Source: Onchocerca volvulus
Taxonomy: Eukaryota > Nematoda > Chromadorea > Rhabditida > Onchocercidae
Assembly (NCBI GenBank): GCA_000499405.2
Contig: HG738140.1
Location: forward strand, 5,818,701 to 5,882,700
Length of the DNA: 64,000 nt
Direction: 5' to 3'
Positions within the stretch are counted from its first letter, which is position 1, and the number at the start of each line of letters is the position of its first letter. The position numbers and the translations under genes were made by a program. The notes below the pieces were generated by a model, which saw only the letters and a program-made list of their open reading frames with translations, ran no database searches and was not told where the DNA came from. Below are positions 12,701 to 23,112 of the stretch, piece after piece.

Positions 12701-13433
12701 ATAAATAGAGAAGAAAGAGAGAGCATTCTTATTGTATTACATTTACCACATCTATTGTTGACTCTTTTGCGGTAATATGATGGCATTGTTGTCTCGTCTT
12801 TCTCTTCTTCTCTCTTTCATTTGCGATGAGTTCGATGAGTGACCCGATCATCTGCTAGGGTCATTGGTTTGATCGATGAGTGAATGGATAGCGTACGATA
12901 TTATAATTATTGATGGACAAGACTTTGTCGATTGCTTTTTAGAGATAGACTCGTATTCCACTCCTCTCTCCCTTTTGTTTATTGAGCAGATGAGAAATGG
13001 TGAGTTGTAGGAAAAGGTTTGCTAATACTTCCCGCAACTGCATGGTAATTTGCAAAATTATTTATATATATTGCATAACTGATAGTTATGGGTCAACAAG
13101 AGAGATGTCTCTCATATGTTTTGAGGCTAATTTGAGATATAAGGGGAAAAATAAATTGAAAAATTGTTTACATCAAAAATTTGAATCATGAGAAGACCAA
13201 GCGAAACAGATGAAGCATAAGACCAGTGATATATTTTAGTCACTTAACTGTTTAGCATTAATATAAATTTTCATTCTAAAAATTTTTTCAAATACTTTGC
13301 TGGAATATTTTGGAAATTTATTGGAACTATTGAAAATCCAATTTATTTTTTCATAATTTTACGAAGCCTTGAATTTTCATATCTTTTACTTGATTAAATT
13401 CTTTTTTTTTTTTTTTTTTTTTAAATTAGAGTG
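9784..13433. other. Gene-free region between EMG1 and ced-3
   Basis: This 3.6 kb contains no exon I can support. It holds decayed tandem repeats between about 10770 and 11375 (listed separately), A runs near 11480, and poorly structured AT-rich sequence. The divergent promoters of EMG1 and ced-3 should lie at its two ends. A pair of small minus-strand exon-like pieces near 10460 and 10200 was considered and left out. Confidence 0.5.
10770..11375. repeat. Decayed tandem repeat around a CACGTAC..TTTAGCAATATCTAAG core
   Basis: The words CACGTACCTC, TTTAGCAATATC and TAAGTTACACGTA recur about every 35 to 40 bases, most clearly from 11130 to 11375, with older copies at 10770-10870. Copies differ at many positions. 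The central part (10880-11090) does not keep the pattern. The repeat is richer in CG dinucleotides than its flanks. Confidence 0.7.
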
Positions 13434-16170
13434 ATGGAAGATACTGCCATGACTATAGAACGTCGCCGATTATTGGATAAACATTTGGATACATGGACAC
13501 GATATCTGCAGTTAGATGAAGTGATCGTTTTCCTTCTTGCCAACAGTATCTTCAATGAGCATATCGTTGATATTATTAAGGTTATTATAATGAATTATAT
13601 GCAACAGTTGAATCCTGAAGAAATGATTTTCTATAAAATATGAAGATTTTTCGGTTTTTCTAATTCTTTCATTGATTGTAGAGCGAATCCACTGCGGCTA
13701 TGCAACGGTATCAGTTCATACGGCAACTGAAGATGCATGGAAATACAGCTTTTTCTCTATTTTATCAATCATTATTAAAGACGAATCAAAGGTATATCAA
13801 ATCGCTCTAATGCGTTAATAAACTTTTGGAATATAGAACATTTAGGACGGTTCGAGCTATTAATTTCTAGGGAATCTTTGAATCACAGTTTCACCTCAGA
13901 AAAGCTTATATTTTACTTTTAAGTTCTAATATTTACTTATAATTATGATGGAAACAAAGAATGATGCGCAATTGAATTTTAGACATTTGGCCTGTTTGAT
14001 GGAAAGTGAATTAAGCAGTGAGGACAAAAGCAAGTTTGAAAGAGAAATTGAATATAGGTATAAATTTTTGCAATTCTTCTTGATCCGATCACTGAAATTT
14101 AACATTTTTTCAAAATATGAGATAGTATGGTACATTGTCCTTTGGATCATGAGCTAGGTTCATTCTCTTTTTCTCTCTCTGAAATTCTTGCATCTATCCT
14201 ATTCCTTCATAGTGTCCTTAACTACATTGCGGTGTTTCGTCAACTGTATTAAAAAAATATGCATTTCTTCCTTTTATATAATGGCATCTGCATCGGATTA
14301 CATAAAAGATTTATTTTTATTCCTTGTTTTCCTTCGTAACAACCAGATTTGAAATTTTTTTCATTTTCTTCTTTGATTTTGAGGTCATTCCCGCAGGGCA
14401 GTCCATCTATTGATGAAAATTGCCAGAGCACTGCTTGTCGCAGTCCAACGGCCACAGCAATTCAAAGAAACTGCTCGTACTATAGATCATATGAGTGTGT
14501 AAAAAGTAAGTTACTTGATTTGAACAGAGATATTAGGTTACAGCAAATTTTACAACAAGCATTCTTCTGAAGCATTTTCTTTAAAAGTATATATTTAATG
14601 CAGTGCGTGAACCTGCTGGTATACTTCATGATTTGGTGGTGGACTTCGTGGATCCTGCTACAGATGTTTCTTCTTTTAATGCTGATTTGGTAAGTACATA
14701 GTATCAAACCTCGAGAAAGCATCTTATGACATTTAAGAATATATTCACGACAGATTAGTAAAATAAGATATGCTGTTCACCTTTCGATAAAGTACCATAT
14801 AATTAGAATGTCATCATTTTATTTCGCATTTTGTCTACGCTCGCACATGTCTTAAAATATGGACGGAATTTTTTTTTTTTGTATCCATAATAATGGATAG
14901 GGCAGCAAATTCATGAGAAAACAAAAATAATTTTGTTATAATTAAATTTTTATAGTTCTTGTTGCTATGCAATATTCTCTCCTTTAGATCTATGCAAATT
15001 TCTCATCACCTCGTGGGGTGGCACTAATTATCAATAACCGTTATTTCCTTGATATGCCCGAAAGAATTGGCACCGATATTGACGAAATTAATTTGAACAA
15101 TCTTTTCCGACAGCTTAATTATACAGTTTCGGTTTACCGAAATTTGTGTGCAAAGGTAATTTTTTTTTTCATAAAAAAATTTTGAAAAATGAATTACAGT
15201 GGCAAAAATGTTCAGTTACTGAATAAATGGACCAAAAGAAACACATTCTTGCAGAAATACATCTTCACTTTTTAAAGGAAATGCTTAATGCTATTCGAGA
15301 TTTCTCCAAACGCCCGGAGCACAGACTCTTGGATTCTTGTGTCATTTGTGTGTTAACACATGGTGAGCATGGTGAACTATATGGAACTGATGATAACGCC
15401 GTATCGGTTTTAGAATTTGTTTCCTCTCTAAATGCACGAAACTGTCCGGCTCTAGCTCATAAACCAAAACTCTTCTTCTTGCAAGCTTGCAGAGGACGTA
15501 AGCTCCATTTCAGATTCTGATAGAATTCGGTCGTTAAGTAATGTATTGAATATATTCATAAATATATATTTTGTATATTATATATAATATAATATATATA
15601 AAATTCTTTATAGAGCAATATGATCATGGATTCGGCACTGAGTTTGATGGATCAGATGGATATTTTGATCGTTGGTTTACTTGTACTACTCCTCAATCTC
15701 AGAAGAATTTACCAGTGGAGCAGAAGACAAAGTAAGTTATTATTGTTTGAAAAAATCATAATTTATTACAAATGCCAAATCATGATTTCTTATAAATCTT
15801 TTGGATTTTAGATTGCCGATAGAAGCCGACATATTAGTATCTTATGCAACCACTCCAGGATATGTTTCATGGCGTAATTCCATGAAAGGCAGCTGGTTCA
15901 TACAAAGCATTTGTGAAGTGTTTGCTAAACATGCAAAATCCACTGACATTTTATCGATGTTGACATTGGTTAGTTAGTGAAATAGGAGTTTTTGATATTA
16001 ATTTGTTTGTATTTACATGCTATTGATAGTGATATATTTTGCAGGTGAATAAACGGGTAGCTGATGCCTTCGAAAGTTCCAGTGGTTCCTTTAAACAGAT
16101 CCCTGACCATTCTTCTAGATTGCGCAAAGCTTTCTATTTTTTCCCAGGAACAGCTAAACCATTTTTTTAA
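13434..16170 (+). CDS. ced-3: CED-3-type caspase, complete, with CARD prodomain
   Basis: Ten exons join in phase: 13434-13580, 13682-13791, 13983-14057, 14384-14505, 14604-14689, 14988-15155, 15278-15497, 15614-15731, 15812-15968 and 16045-16170. The product is 442 residues; C. elegans CED-3 is 503. The N-terminal ~95 residues form a CARD ([20 protein letters not shown]) that in CED-3 binds the CED-4 apoptosome. A shorter, less conserved linker follows. The p20 region has [17 protein letters not shown], catalytic His264 in LTHGEHG and catalytic Cys307 in QACRG; the 43-residue spacing equals that recalled for CED-3. The p10 region has [13 protein letters not shown] and [12 protein letters not shown]. 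Aspartates between p20 and p10 ([10 protein letters not shown]) are candidate cleavage sites. Nothing suggests inactivation. The catalytic exon starts at a TTTTTAAAG acceptor, chosen because it keeps phase and alignment. Confidence 0.95.
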
Positions 16171-16966
16171 GTCTTTTTATATATGCTGGTCTGAAATTTT
16201 ATTTAGATATTTGCTATTTTTTCCAAATAAAAATAACAGCGCCATATTTTTATGTCTGGTCTATATTACAGTATAGCTTCAGTATGGTTTTCATTATGAT
16301 CTCATTTGACCACAACTTAGTATATAGTTAAATCCTGTTGGGTGTGATGAGTTTTTGGAAGATAGCAGTCTTATATTAGATAGAAGTAATGTAATGAGAA
16401 TGAAATGCTGACGAATCAACTTCTCCATTTTTATTTATTTGTACATTATTGTTTATTTAGATTTGTATTAGCTTCGGATTTTAAGAAATAATTATGAGAG
16501 TTTCTTGGTATATCACTGTTCATTCTTGTTTTCAATATTAAGGTTTTGCTGATTCTTCTAAGTAAGGCCGTAATAGTACTTGTTCTTGTAATAATTATTC
16601 CGCATTTCAAAAATTTTGTAAGCAGAAAACAGTAATTTAATATTTTAATCTGATTGACTCAATGATTTGAGATTTATTCGAGTGTTGTCTAATTTTCTGT
16701 ACGACTTAAATTTCCGCCTTTTATTGTTGATCAAGTTACTGCCCACATATTTATGTATATATTTCTGTTATTTGTTAATAACACAAAAAAGACAAATATA
16801 GTTTTAGTTAAGCGCATCTTTTCGCTTCAGTACTCTCACTTCTTGATCTTTCTTGTTGTTGTTTTCTTGTTGTTCTCATATTCAACCATTCCAATCTTTT
16901 GTTTGGTACTCCGTTACGTTCAGTATTCTGCCAATTGCTTTATTCATATTTACAATATTTGTTAAT

Positions 16967-17062
16967 TTATATTATCTATATAAATAAAAGTGTTAATGCT
17001 ACCTGTACTCTCCCATGTATCTCCGGAAGTTCTCTACCGATTGCTCTCGAGTTTGCGTTCGT
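16967..17062 (+). mobile_element. Short Helitron-end-like sequence
   Basis: TATCTATATAAATAAAAGTG is followed about 45 bases later by GTTCTCTACCGATTGCTCTC. The same order, TATAAATAAAAATGT then GTTCTTTACCGATTGCTTTG, occurs at 26996-27080. That arrangement resembles the 5' ends of Helentron-type Helitrons in other invertebrates. The assignment rests on the pattern only. Confidence 0.4.
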
Positions 17063-17970
17063 GACAACTAAAATAAGTGAGGAAGTAGGGTTTATTCATT
17101 CCGCCTTCCTTTATTTCTCCCTCCTCTTCCTCCACTTTTCTCTCTCTTTCTTTTCTTAATAATAATAATGATAATAATAATAGTGAAAAATGACAAAAAA
17201 AAAAAAAAAACGAATAACGAAAAAGTAGCGAAAAGTCGAAATCTTAAAGATGTCAAGTTACACCAAGATAATAATTGTAAACGAAAAATACTAAAGATCA
17301 AGTGGCGCTACACAGTTTCAAAGTGACGACAAACATGTTTATCACTAAAACGTTCCAATTCACAGATAAACGACAAAGATCGACGCAACAACAGCAACAG
17401 TTTCGGAGTTCCAAGAGTTCCAGTTCGACAGTTCAAAGCGACACAACAGTAGCAATAATCCGACAGTACACTTGAATGGTATTCTTCTTTATTATCGACA
17501 AAGGAAAGAATAACCCACTGATTAATTTGGCTGGATGTTCTCTGATAATTGCTTTTTACGAATAAATAATTAATAAAACATTTCTCAACAGCATTCATCT
17601 CTGTCACACAAAATACAAAAAACCTCTTCACACTTATTGCTATCCTAGTCTAATCACAATAGCAAGAATCAGTCCCCAATCCAACCAAACTACAAATCAA
17701 ATTACAAAGTATCAGTTTTTTTCCTCAACATTAGAAGCATGTGCTTTCTGTTTTCTTTTTTTCCACTCAACCAGACTGAGCAACAGCAAAGCATGTATAA
17801 AAACATGCGCGTATTCGAATGCAACTTTGTGTCAAAATTTCAAAGCGATCGGTACGGACTTTCGATATTTAAGATTTTGAATTAATGTAAATAAGGTGCG
17901 TGTTTAAGAACTTTCGGAGATTTAAGATTATGAACAAACGAACATTGACATTTCTATTTATAAAGATTAG

Positions 17971-18011
17971 CTGGAGCCGGACACGCGAACGTGGAGCGTG
18001 GCTGGGTCCAG
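17971..18011. other. GC-rich perfect-end hairpin, 16-bp stem
   Basis: CTGGAGCCGGACACGC (17971-17986) can pair with GCGTGGCTGGGTCCAG (17996-18011) at 14 of 16 positions, counting one G-U, around a 9-base loop. The local GC content is far above the surrounding sequence. It could be part of a structured RNA or of a mobile element; no known family was recognised. Confidence 0.6.
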
Positions 18012-18961
18012 TAGTGGTTTAATAAATGTTATAATACATTGAAGGCAAAATGGATTTATTAATAATTCTTATAGCGATAGTCAGTGTCTACTAACCATAT
18101 ATAACTATATTACGATATCGATTGAGCATCGAAAATTCTTGGGGATCCTCTACAGTGAAATCAATCGGACATAGATTTTGTAATGAGTGTACTAGAGTAA
18201 GTCACCGAGAAGCGAAATAGTGGCGCTGTTTTCTAGAGTTACTAAGTAGCTGATTTCAGAAATTTACGTAAGTCAGGCTGAATTAATTTTTTTAATGATT
18301 TACGGGATATTTTTTTCTTTTTTAATGTCACAATAACAACATTGCGATGTGATTGTTATCACATCAGAGATTTTCATATCTGATGTTTACCCATACATAT
18401 TGGTATCTTTTGGTGAATCTCTATCACAACTGTACAATATGTATTAAACCCATGACAAAAAGGACAATAGGTTAAAAATGGTTTCTTGTATAAAGTGCAT
18501 ATCAAGTTGATTCGAGTACTTGACATAGGCCTTTGTTTATGAGATAAAAAAATTCTAATTGAAATGTTTATTGAAATGATTATGACTTAACTAATGCTAC
18601 GTAAATAATTCCCAGTATCAGTAATATCGATATCTGGTGAAGTCAAATAAGTTGCAAAGGACGAAAAATTCCGAGGTTACCTTGGCTATTATTTAATCTT
18701 TTAGCAGCCACAATATGTTCCATAGTAGCTGGGTTTCTCGATAGTGTAATAGAGAGCTTTGTAGTACTCCCAAATAATTATGCCAATTATTGCATCTGAT
18801 TCGGATGACTTAGTAAAATTTTGAACACACGCTAGAAATATAAATTCTACAATATCTTTTAAATGAAAGTAGGGATTAGGTTCCCTGGTAGTAATGTAGT
18901 GCTACGTATTTCAGATTATTCTGTGAATTTTTTTCTACCAAAAGTGCTTCCATCGTATGAA

Positions 18962-20438
18962 ATGTCAACATCACAAACAGTAACTTGGTTGCCACGAATA
19001 CCAAAGGCTGTGAAAATTGGACATATCCCGCAGCGTTTGAAATCACCGAAATTGGATTTTCAACGGGCTCGTCTCGAGGCAAGTGTTTCCTTATAGAAAA
19101 TTCTTTTATCTTCGATTCGCTTTAGATAGCCTTCGCAAAATTTAAAGTAGCGCATATTTAAGTCACTAAATGAAGTTAACTTATAACGTTAGAACATGGA
19201 CAGAATTTGCTGTACTCTCACATAATTATCACTGCACTTTTCAGAATTGTTTAAGGAATTGAAATTTTTATATAGTTTCATAATATTTCGGTCATTTGTG
19301 TTATTTATTTACATTCCTACAGATTTTGCGGCGAATGTGTAGTACTTTATTTCGTGAAGAGAGGGCAGAATTTCGATATCATCGTGCAGTAGAACTTCGT
19401 CCTTACGCCGAAAGGGTTATTGTTTTATGGAAGTTTACTTTTTCTTAAATATTTATTCCGAATCCAGATTTGCCGTATATTGTGATCATGTGGTGAAGTC
19501 GAACTAAAAATTTTATAGCTTCTTCAATTTGGAATATTTCGCGGTCCTAATGATCCCTACACTAAAGAAATGGTGAACTGGTGGATAATGGATGGAGATA
19601 TACGCGAAAAATTTTTTGAAGTTTATGTTCCTCGGTTTCGGGAAAAAGAAGGTTTTATTTGATATCTCTTTTTTCAGTTGAATTTGTGATGTCTGTTAAA
19701 TATAGATGTGGAGAGGCTGGAGAATTTGGAATACTTGAAGTGATTTATATTGAATGGGATTAGCCTTCTCTTTTTTGAATTGTTTCCCTTAACAATCGAG
19801 AAAATTTTCTCGTTTCAGATGAATATAATAATATGATTACAGTTTGTTTATTAAAATTTTGTGATGATTGCATCATATCATATTATGTGATGCAGTAACT
19901 AGCATGAAAATACATAGTTCCTCATGATTGTTATTTTGATTTTAAAAATTTGTTTGAAATATAGAAAATAGACAGCAAACATCTAGTCAAATGAAAAAGT
20001 AATGATGAATATTTTTTAGGTCCATTTACATCGTTATATTTAATCCAGGATGATCCTAGTGAAGGACATTATGATAGAGGAGTTATCGAATTAAACGGTA
20101 TTTGTTTCACCGTATTTTTCAATTTTTATTGGTAAAATAGCAATATTCCTGAATTTAGGTTCAATTAAACCCTTTTCTGATAAGTCAATATCAATCATAT
20201 GTATAATTGATAAGAAAAGAGAAGTAATCGAACTAGAACCTTCTAGATACTGCATTTCTGCGAATCTTTAATTCATAGAGCTTTTTTTTTCTTTTTTTCA
20301 GGAAATCCCTATCCACCTATAGTCATCAAAGAAATGGATTATTCTCATAATTTACTCAATGTGCTTCTGAAAAATGCAATTTATCAACAGATGTCGAAAT
20401 TGCAGCTTCGACATACAGATATTATCTCGGCGAAATAA
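18962..20438 (+). CDS. MRPL17: Mitochondrial large-subunit ribosomal protein bL17m (MRPL17)
   Basis: Five exons: 18962-19078, 19323-19415, 19519-19651, 20020-20097 and 20302-20438, product 185 residues (human 175). It is a structural protein of the mitochondrial 39S ribosomal subunit. The match to the bL17 core is RLEILRRMCSTLFREERAEF, ELRPYAER then LLQFG, the helix WWIMDGDIREKFFEVYVPRF, and GVIELNGNPYPP. The start MSTSQTVTWLPRIP is the ATG that keeps the conserved N-terminal helix and follows a possible trans-splice acceptor at 18923; an exact transit peptide was not delineated. Intron 1 begins GCAAGT rather than GT: only that donor keeps phase and alignment, so it is a GC-AG intron. The C-terminal extension (KLQLRHTDIISAK) is worm-like and of unknown role. 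Confidence 0.9.
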
Positions 20439-21667
20439 TGTTGACTGCCATAGTACTAGTCATTTTGCAGATCTGTACAGTCATTTGCGAAAAGATATCT
20501 GATGTGAAAAGAGATTTCGTCCTATATCTTTCTTGATATCCTATGCTAAATTTAAGACTTTTAAATTAGAAAATGATTGATGAATTTGGGGTTTAGAAAT
20601 TTCTTCACTGAGGATGTAAGTATGCAAGAGCAGTAGTCATTAGCTCTTTGAATTATGATTTCTTCATAATGTGTTTATAAATGGTGATGAAAATTATTTT
20701 GTATTTTTAGCAATAATAACAAACTAGTTAAGTGCAATTGGAGTACACTCGCCGGTATAACATTACCCTCCATCTGTAGGTATCATTTGGATTCAGTTCA
20801 AAGTTATCCATCTGTGAAGAATAGTGAATCACATCTGGATTCTTTACTCTTCACGAATGGATAATTGAATTCCCACACATATTAAGAAGATTGCAGTGAC
20901 GACAATAGCACAGAAGATGAGATAAAAAGAGTAATAATCGGTCTGTGAAAAGTGAAGATGTTGTAAAAGACTTACTGTTAAGTTGAACTGTGGGTGGGAT
21001 AGATTTGTATTAATTCTTTTAGCAGTAATCGAATAACAAATAATTGGCAGCACAGTAGAAAATCATGCTTGTCGTGAAGGAAATTGGGTAATGGGTATTG
21101 GGAACTTGGAGAGGAGTAACGTAGCCTAAGGTCGTTCAGTTAGAGTGAATCCAACTCGAATGAAAAGAGAGATTTTTTGGAATTTTGTAAGAATATCTGA
21201 ACTGTAAAAAATTAGGCGTAATGGGATATAATATGGTTGATAACAAGATAATTATGGGAAAGGAACAGTTTTTACAAAAGGAAAAATGTTGTGATACAGT
21301 TTAATTGGACACAAAAGATAGGAACGGATGTGTAACTACAAGTTTGATCATTTCTTTAGAATTATTATAGCTGAGATCGGTAACGTTCAGATGAATGTTG
21401 TAATTTAGCATGGGAATCAGCAAATATTGAGAAATAATTCACAGATAATGATTCATTAGAAAATTTTGCAATTTTTCAACCGTTTGATTATATAATTTTT
21501 TCTGTAATAATTTTAGTTAGAAATTGATTTATCCGATATTCCCGAGGAAGAGAGAACGATTAGAAGGGAGGACCAATGGTTTATAACATAAATTATTTGT
21601 TTGAGCGGAGAAGTTTTGGTCTTCGATTCCCTTCGAAGGAATTTGTGTTGATTCTATAGGTTTTCTC
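20439..21667. other. Intergenic sequence left of the inverted repeat
   Basis: No exon or RNA gene could be supported. It holds the 3' flank of the bL17m gene and unremarkable AT-rich sequence. No target-site duplication could be recognised near the left arm boundary. Confidence 0.45.
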
Positions 21668-22278
21668 ACCTTTTCTTTCTGATAGTGACAAAATAATAAG
21701 TTGAATTCTGTTCTTCCGTTCTCTCAGTTTCTTCAGTTTTGTTGTTTACTCACTTGGAAACGAACCTCAAACTTGGGTGTTTAAATCTTTATTATGATTA
21801 ATTTGTTAATCAACGTACGCAGCAATTATTACAACAATTACATCAACAATATAATTTCGACAATATCAAAGGATAATTTTCATGAAGAAATTATAATACA
21901 AAAAAAAAAGGAGGATATAGGGTTACGCAAAGGAGAATTGATATACCACGAACTGGACCATCCGTCCGAGCTCATGGCAGCTTATTCGTTGAAATGATTT
22001 TTATACTCAGGACCCTCATCTTCTTCGTGGTTAGAGGATCCTGGTAACATTTTGGAGAGACAAGAAAGATCCTTTGTTGTCTCAGGAGCATGCGCCTTTG
22101 GTGCGCATGAGATTGTGCTTTTGGTTAGCGCAAGATGAAAGAAAGCTTTTTTAAAGCTCATTAACTTGATAGACAAAAAATGATTTCACGATCGAATATA
22201 TCAAGTATGCAATGTCAAATTTAAAACAGAGGAATCACTGATTTTCGCCTTTTATCCTCGCGATTTCAGCGACAGTCA
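21668..22278 (+). repeat. Left arm of a ~600-bp inverted repeat (possible LTR)
   Basis: The arm is the near-perfect reverse complement of 22500-23112, with roughly eight to ten substitutions and one 3-base indel over about 600 bases. The inner end is sharp after GCGACAGT; the outer end fades through CCTTTTCTTTCTG. Read left to right it starts TGATAGTGAC and ends GCGACAGTCA, which is compatible with a TG...CA long terminal repeat. It could be a solo LTR of the neighbouring BEL/Pao family, or one arm of a foldback element. Reading frames inside the arm are mirrored in the other arm and are not taken as genes. Confidence 0.8.
21766..21787 (-). other. SL1 spliced-leader-like 22-mer, left arm
   Basis: On the minus strand this 22-mer matches the remembered nematode SL1 leader at 19 of 22 positions; the last 13 bases, ACCCAAGTTTGAG, are identical. 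It is followed by GTTCGT, which begins like a 5' splice site. It is the mirror copy of 22993-23014. Confidence 0.55.
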
Positions 22279-22499
22279 TGTAGGAGAAGTATTTATTAGA
22301 CAATTGGAAACTCAATTCAATAAGGCCTCTGAAATAATAGAAGTAGCAGGACTAGTAAAACACTGGAGAATAATCACTGTTGGTATATTTACTTCTGTAG
22401 CATAATCATTTTGATTATTGTTAAATTAAAGGTTGAAATGATTATATTCATTCTCCGCTCTTTATGTATTACGAAACTAAATCGAAGGGAATCCATTCC
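22279..22499. other. 221-bp spacer between the inverted arms
   Basis: The sequence is unique to the centre, AT-rich and without a supported gene. If both arms and spacer were transcribed together it would be the loop of a ~600-bp hairpin. Confidence 0.6.
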
Positions 22500-23112
22500 T
22501 ACTGTCGCTAAAATCGCGAGGATAAAAGGAGAAAATCAGTGATTCCTCTGTTTTAAATTTGACATTGCATATTTGATGTATTCGATCGTGAAATCATTTT
22601 TTGTCTATCAAGTTAATGAGCTTTAAAAAAGCTTTCTTTCATCTTGCGTTAACCAAAAGCACAATCTCATGCGCACCAAAGGCGCATGCTCCTGAGACAA
22701 CAAAGGATCTTTCTTGTCTCTCCAAAATGTTACCAGGATCCTCTAACCACGAAGAAGATGAGGGTCCTGAGTATAAAAATCATTTCAACGAATAAGCTGC
22801 CATGAGCTCGGACGGATGGTCCAGTTCGTGGTATATCAATTCTCCTTCTTTGCGTAACCCTATATCCTCCTTTTTTTTTTGTATTATAATTTCTTCATGA
22901 AAATTATCCTTTGATATTGTCGAAATTGTATTGTTGATGTAATTGTTGTAATAATTGCTGCGTACGTTGATTAACAAATTAATCATAATAAAGATTTAAA
23001 CACCCAAGTTTGAGGTTCGTTTCCAAGTGAGTAAACAACAAAACTGAAGAAACTGAGAGAACGGAAGAACAGAATTCAACGTATTATTTTGTCACTACCA
23101 GAAAGGAAAAAT
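22500..23112 (-). repeat. Right arm of the inverted repeat; probable 3' LTR of the BEL/Pao remnant
   Basis: The arm mirrors 21668-22278. It directly follows the 3' end of the minus-strand BEL/Pao remnant, the position of a 3' LTR for that element. Against this, the bases just upstream in the element's sense are pyrimidine-rich, not a purine-rich priming tract. The high arm identity implies recent origin or gene conversion. Confidence 0.65.
22993..23014 (+). other. SL1 spliced-leader-like 22-mer, right arm
   Basis: This has the same SL1 resemblance as in the left arm: 19 of 22 positions, with the 3' 13 bases ACCCAAGTTTGAG exact and GTTCGT following. Slightly downstream is GTAAACAACAAAACTGA, which loosely recalls the intron part of SL1 RNA. 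The leader strand is antisense to the BEL/Pao genes. Confidence 0.55.

Larger units (their letters stand above)
16171..18961. other. Intergenic region with a mobile-element end and a GC-rich hairpin
   Basis: No exon could be supported. The region contains a Helitron-end-like sequence (16967-17062), a TTA/ATA-type low-complexity run and A run at 17155-17212, and a stable GC-rich hairpin (17971-18011). A 107-codon minus-strand frame at 17308-17631 has no recognisable features. Confidence 0.5.

Noticed and set aside
13945..14157. ATG at 13945 as an internal start or exon start of ced-3
   Set aside because: Only the acceptor at 13981-13982 keeps the phase from the previous exon and restores the CARD end (RHLACLME).
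17308..17631. 107-codon minus-strand frame starting with ATG
   Set aside because: No family resemblance, no domain, no supporting splice or neighbour context; expected by chance in a region this long.
21794..22986. Mirror-image open frames of 64 to 68 codons in the inverted repeat
   Set aside because: They are present twice only because the DNA is an inverted repeat; one differs by a codon insertion, and none has coding character.
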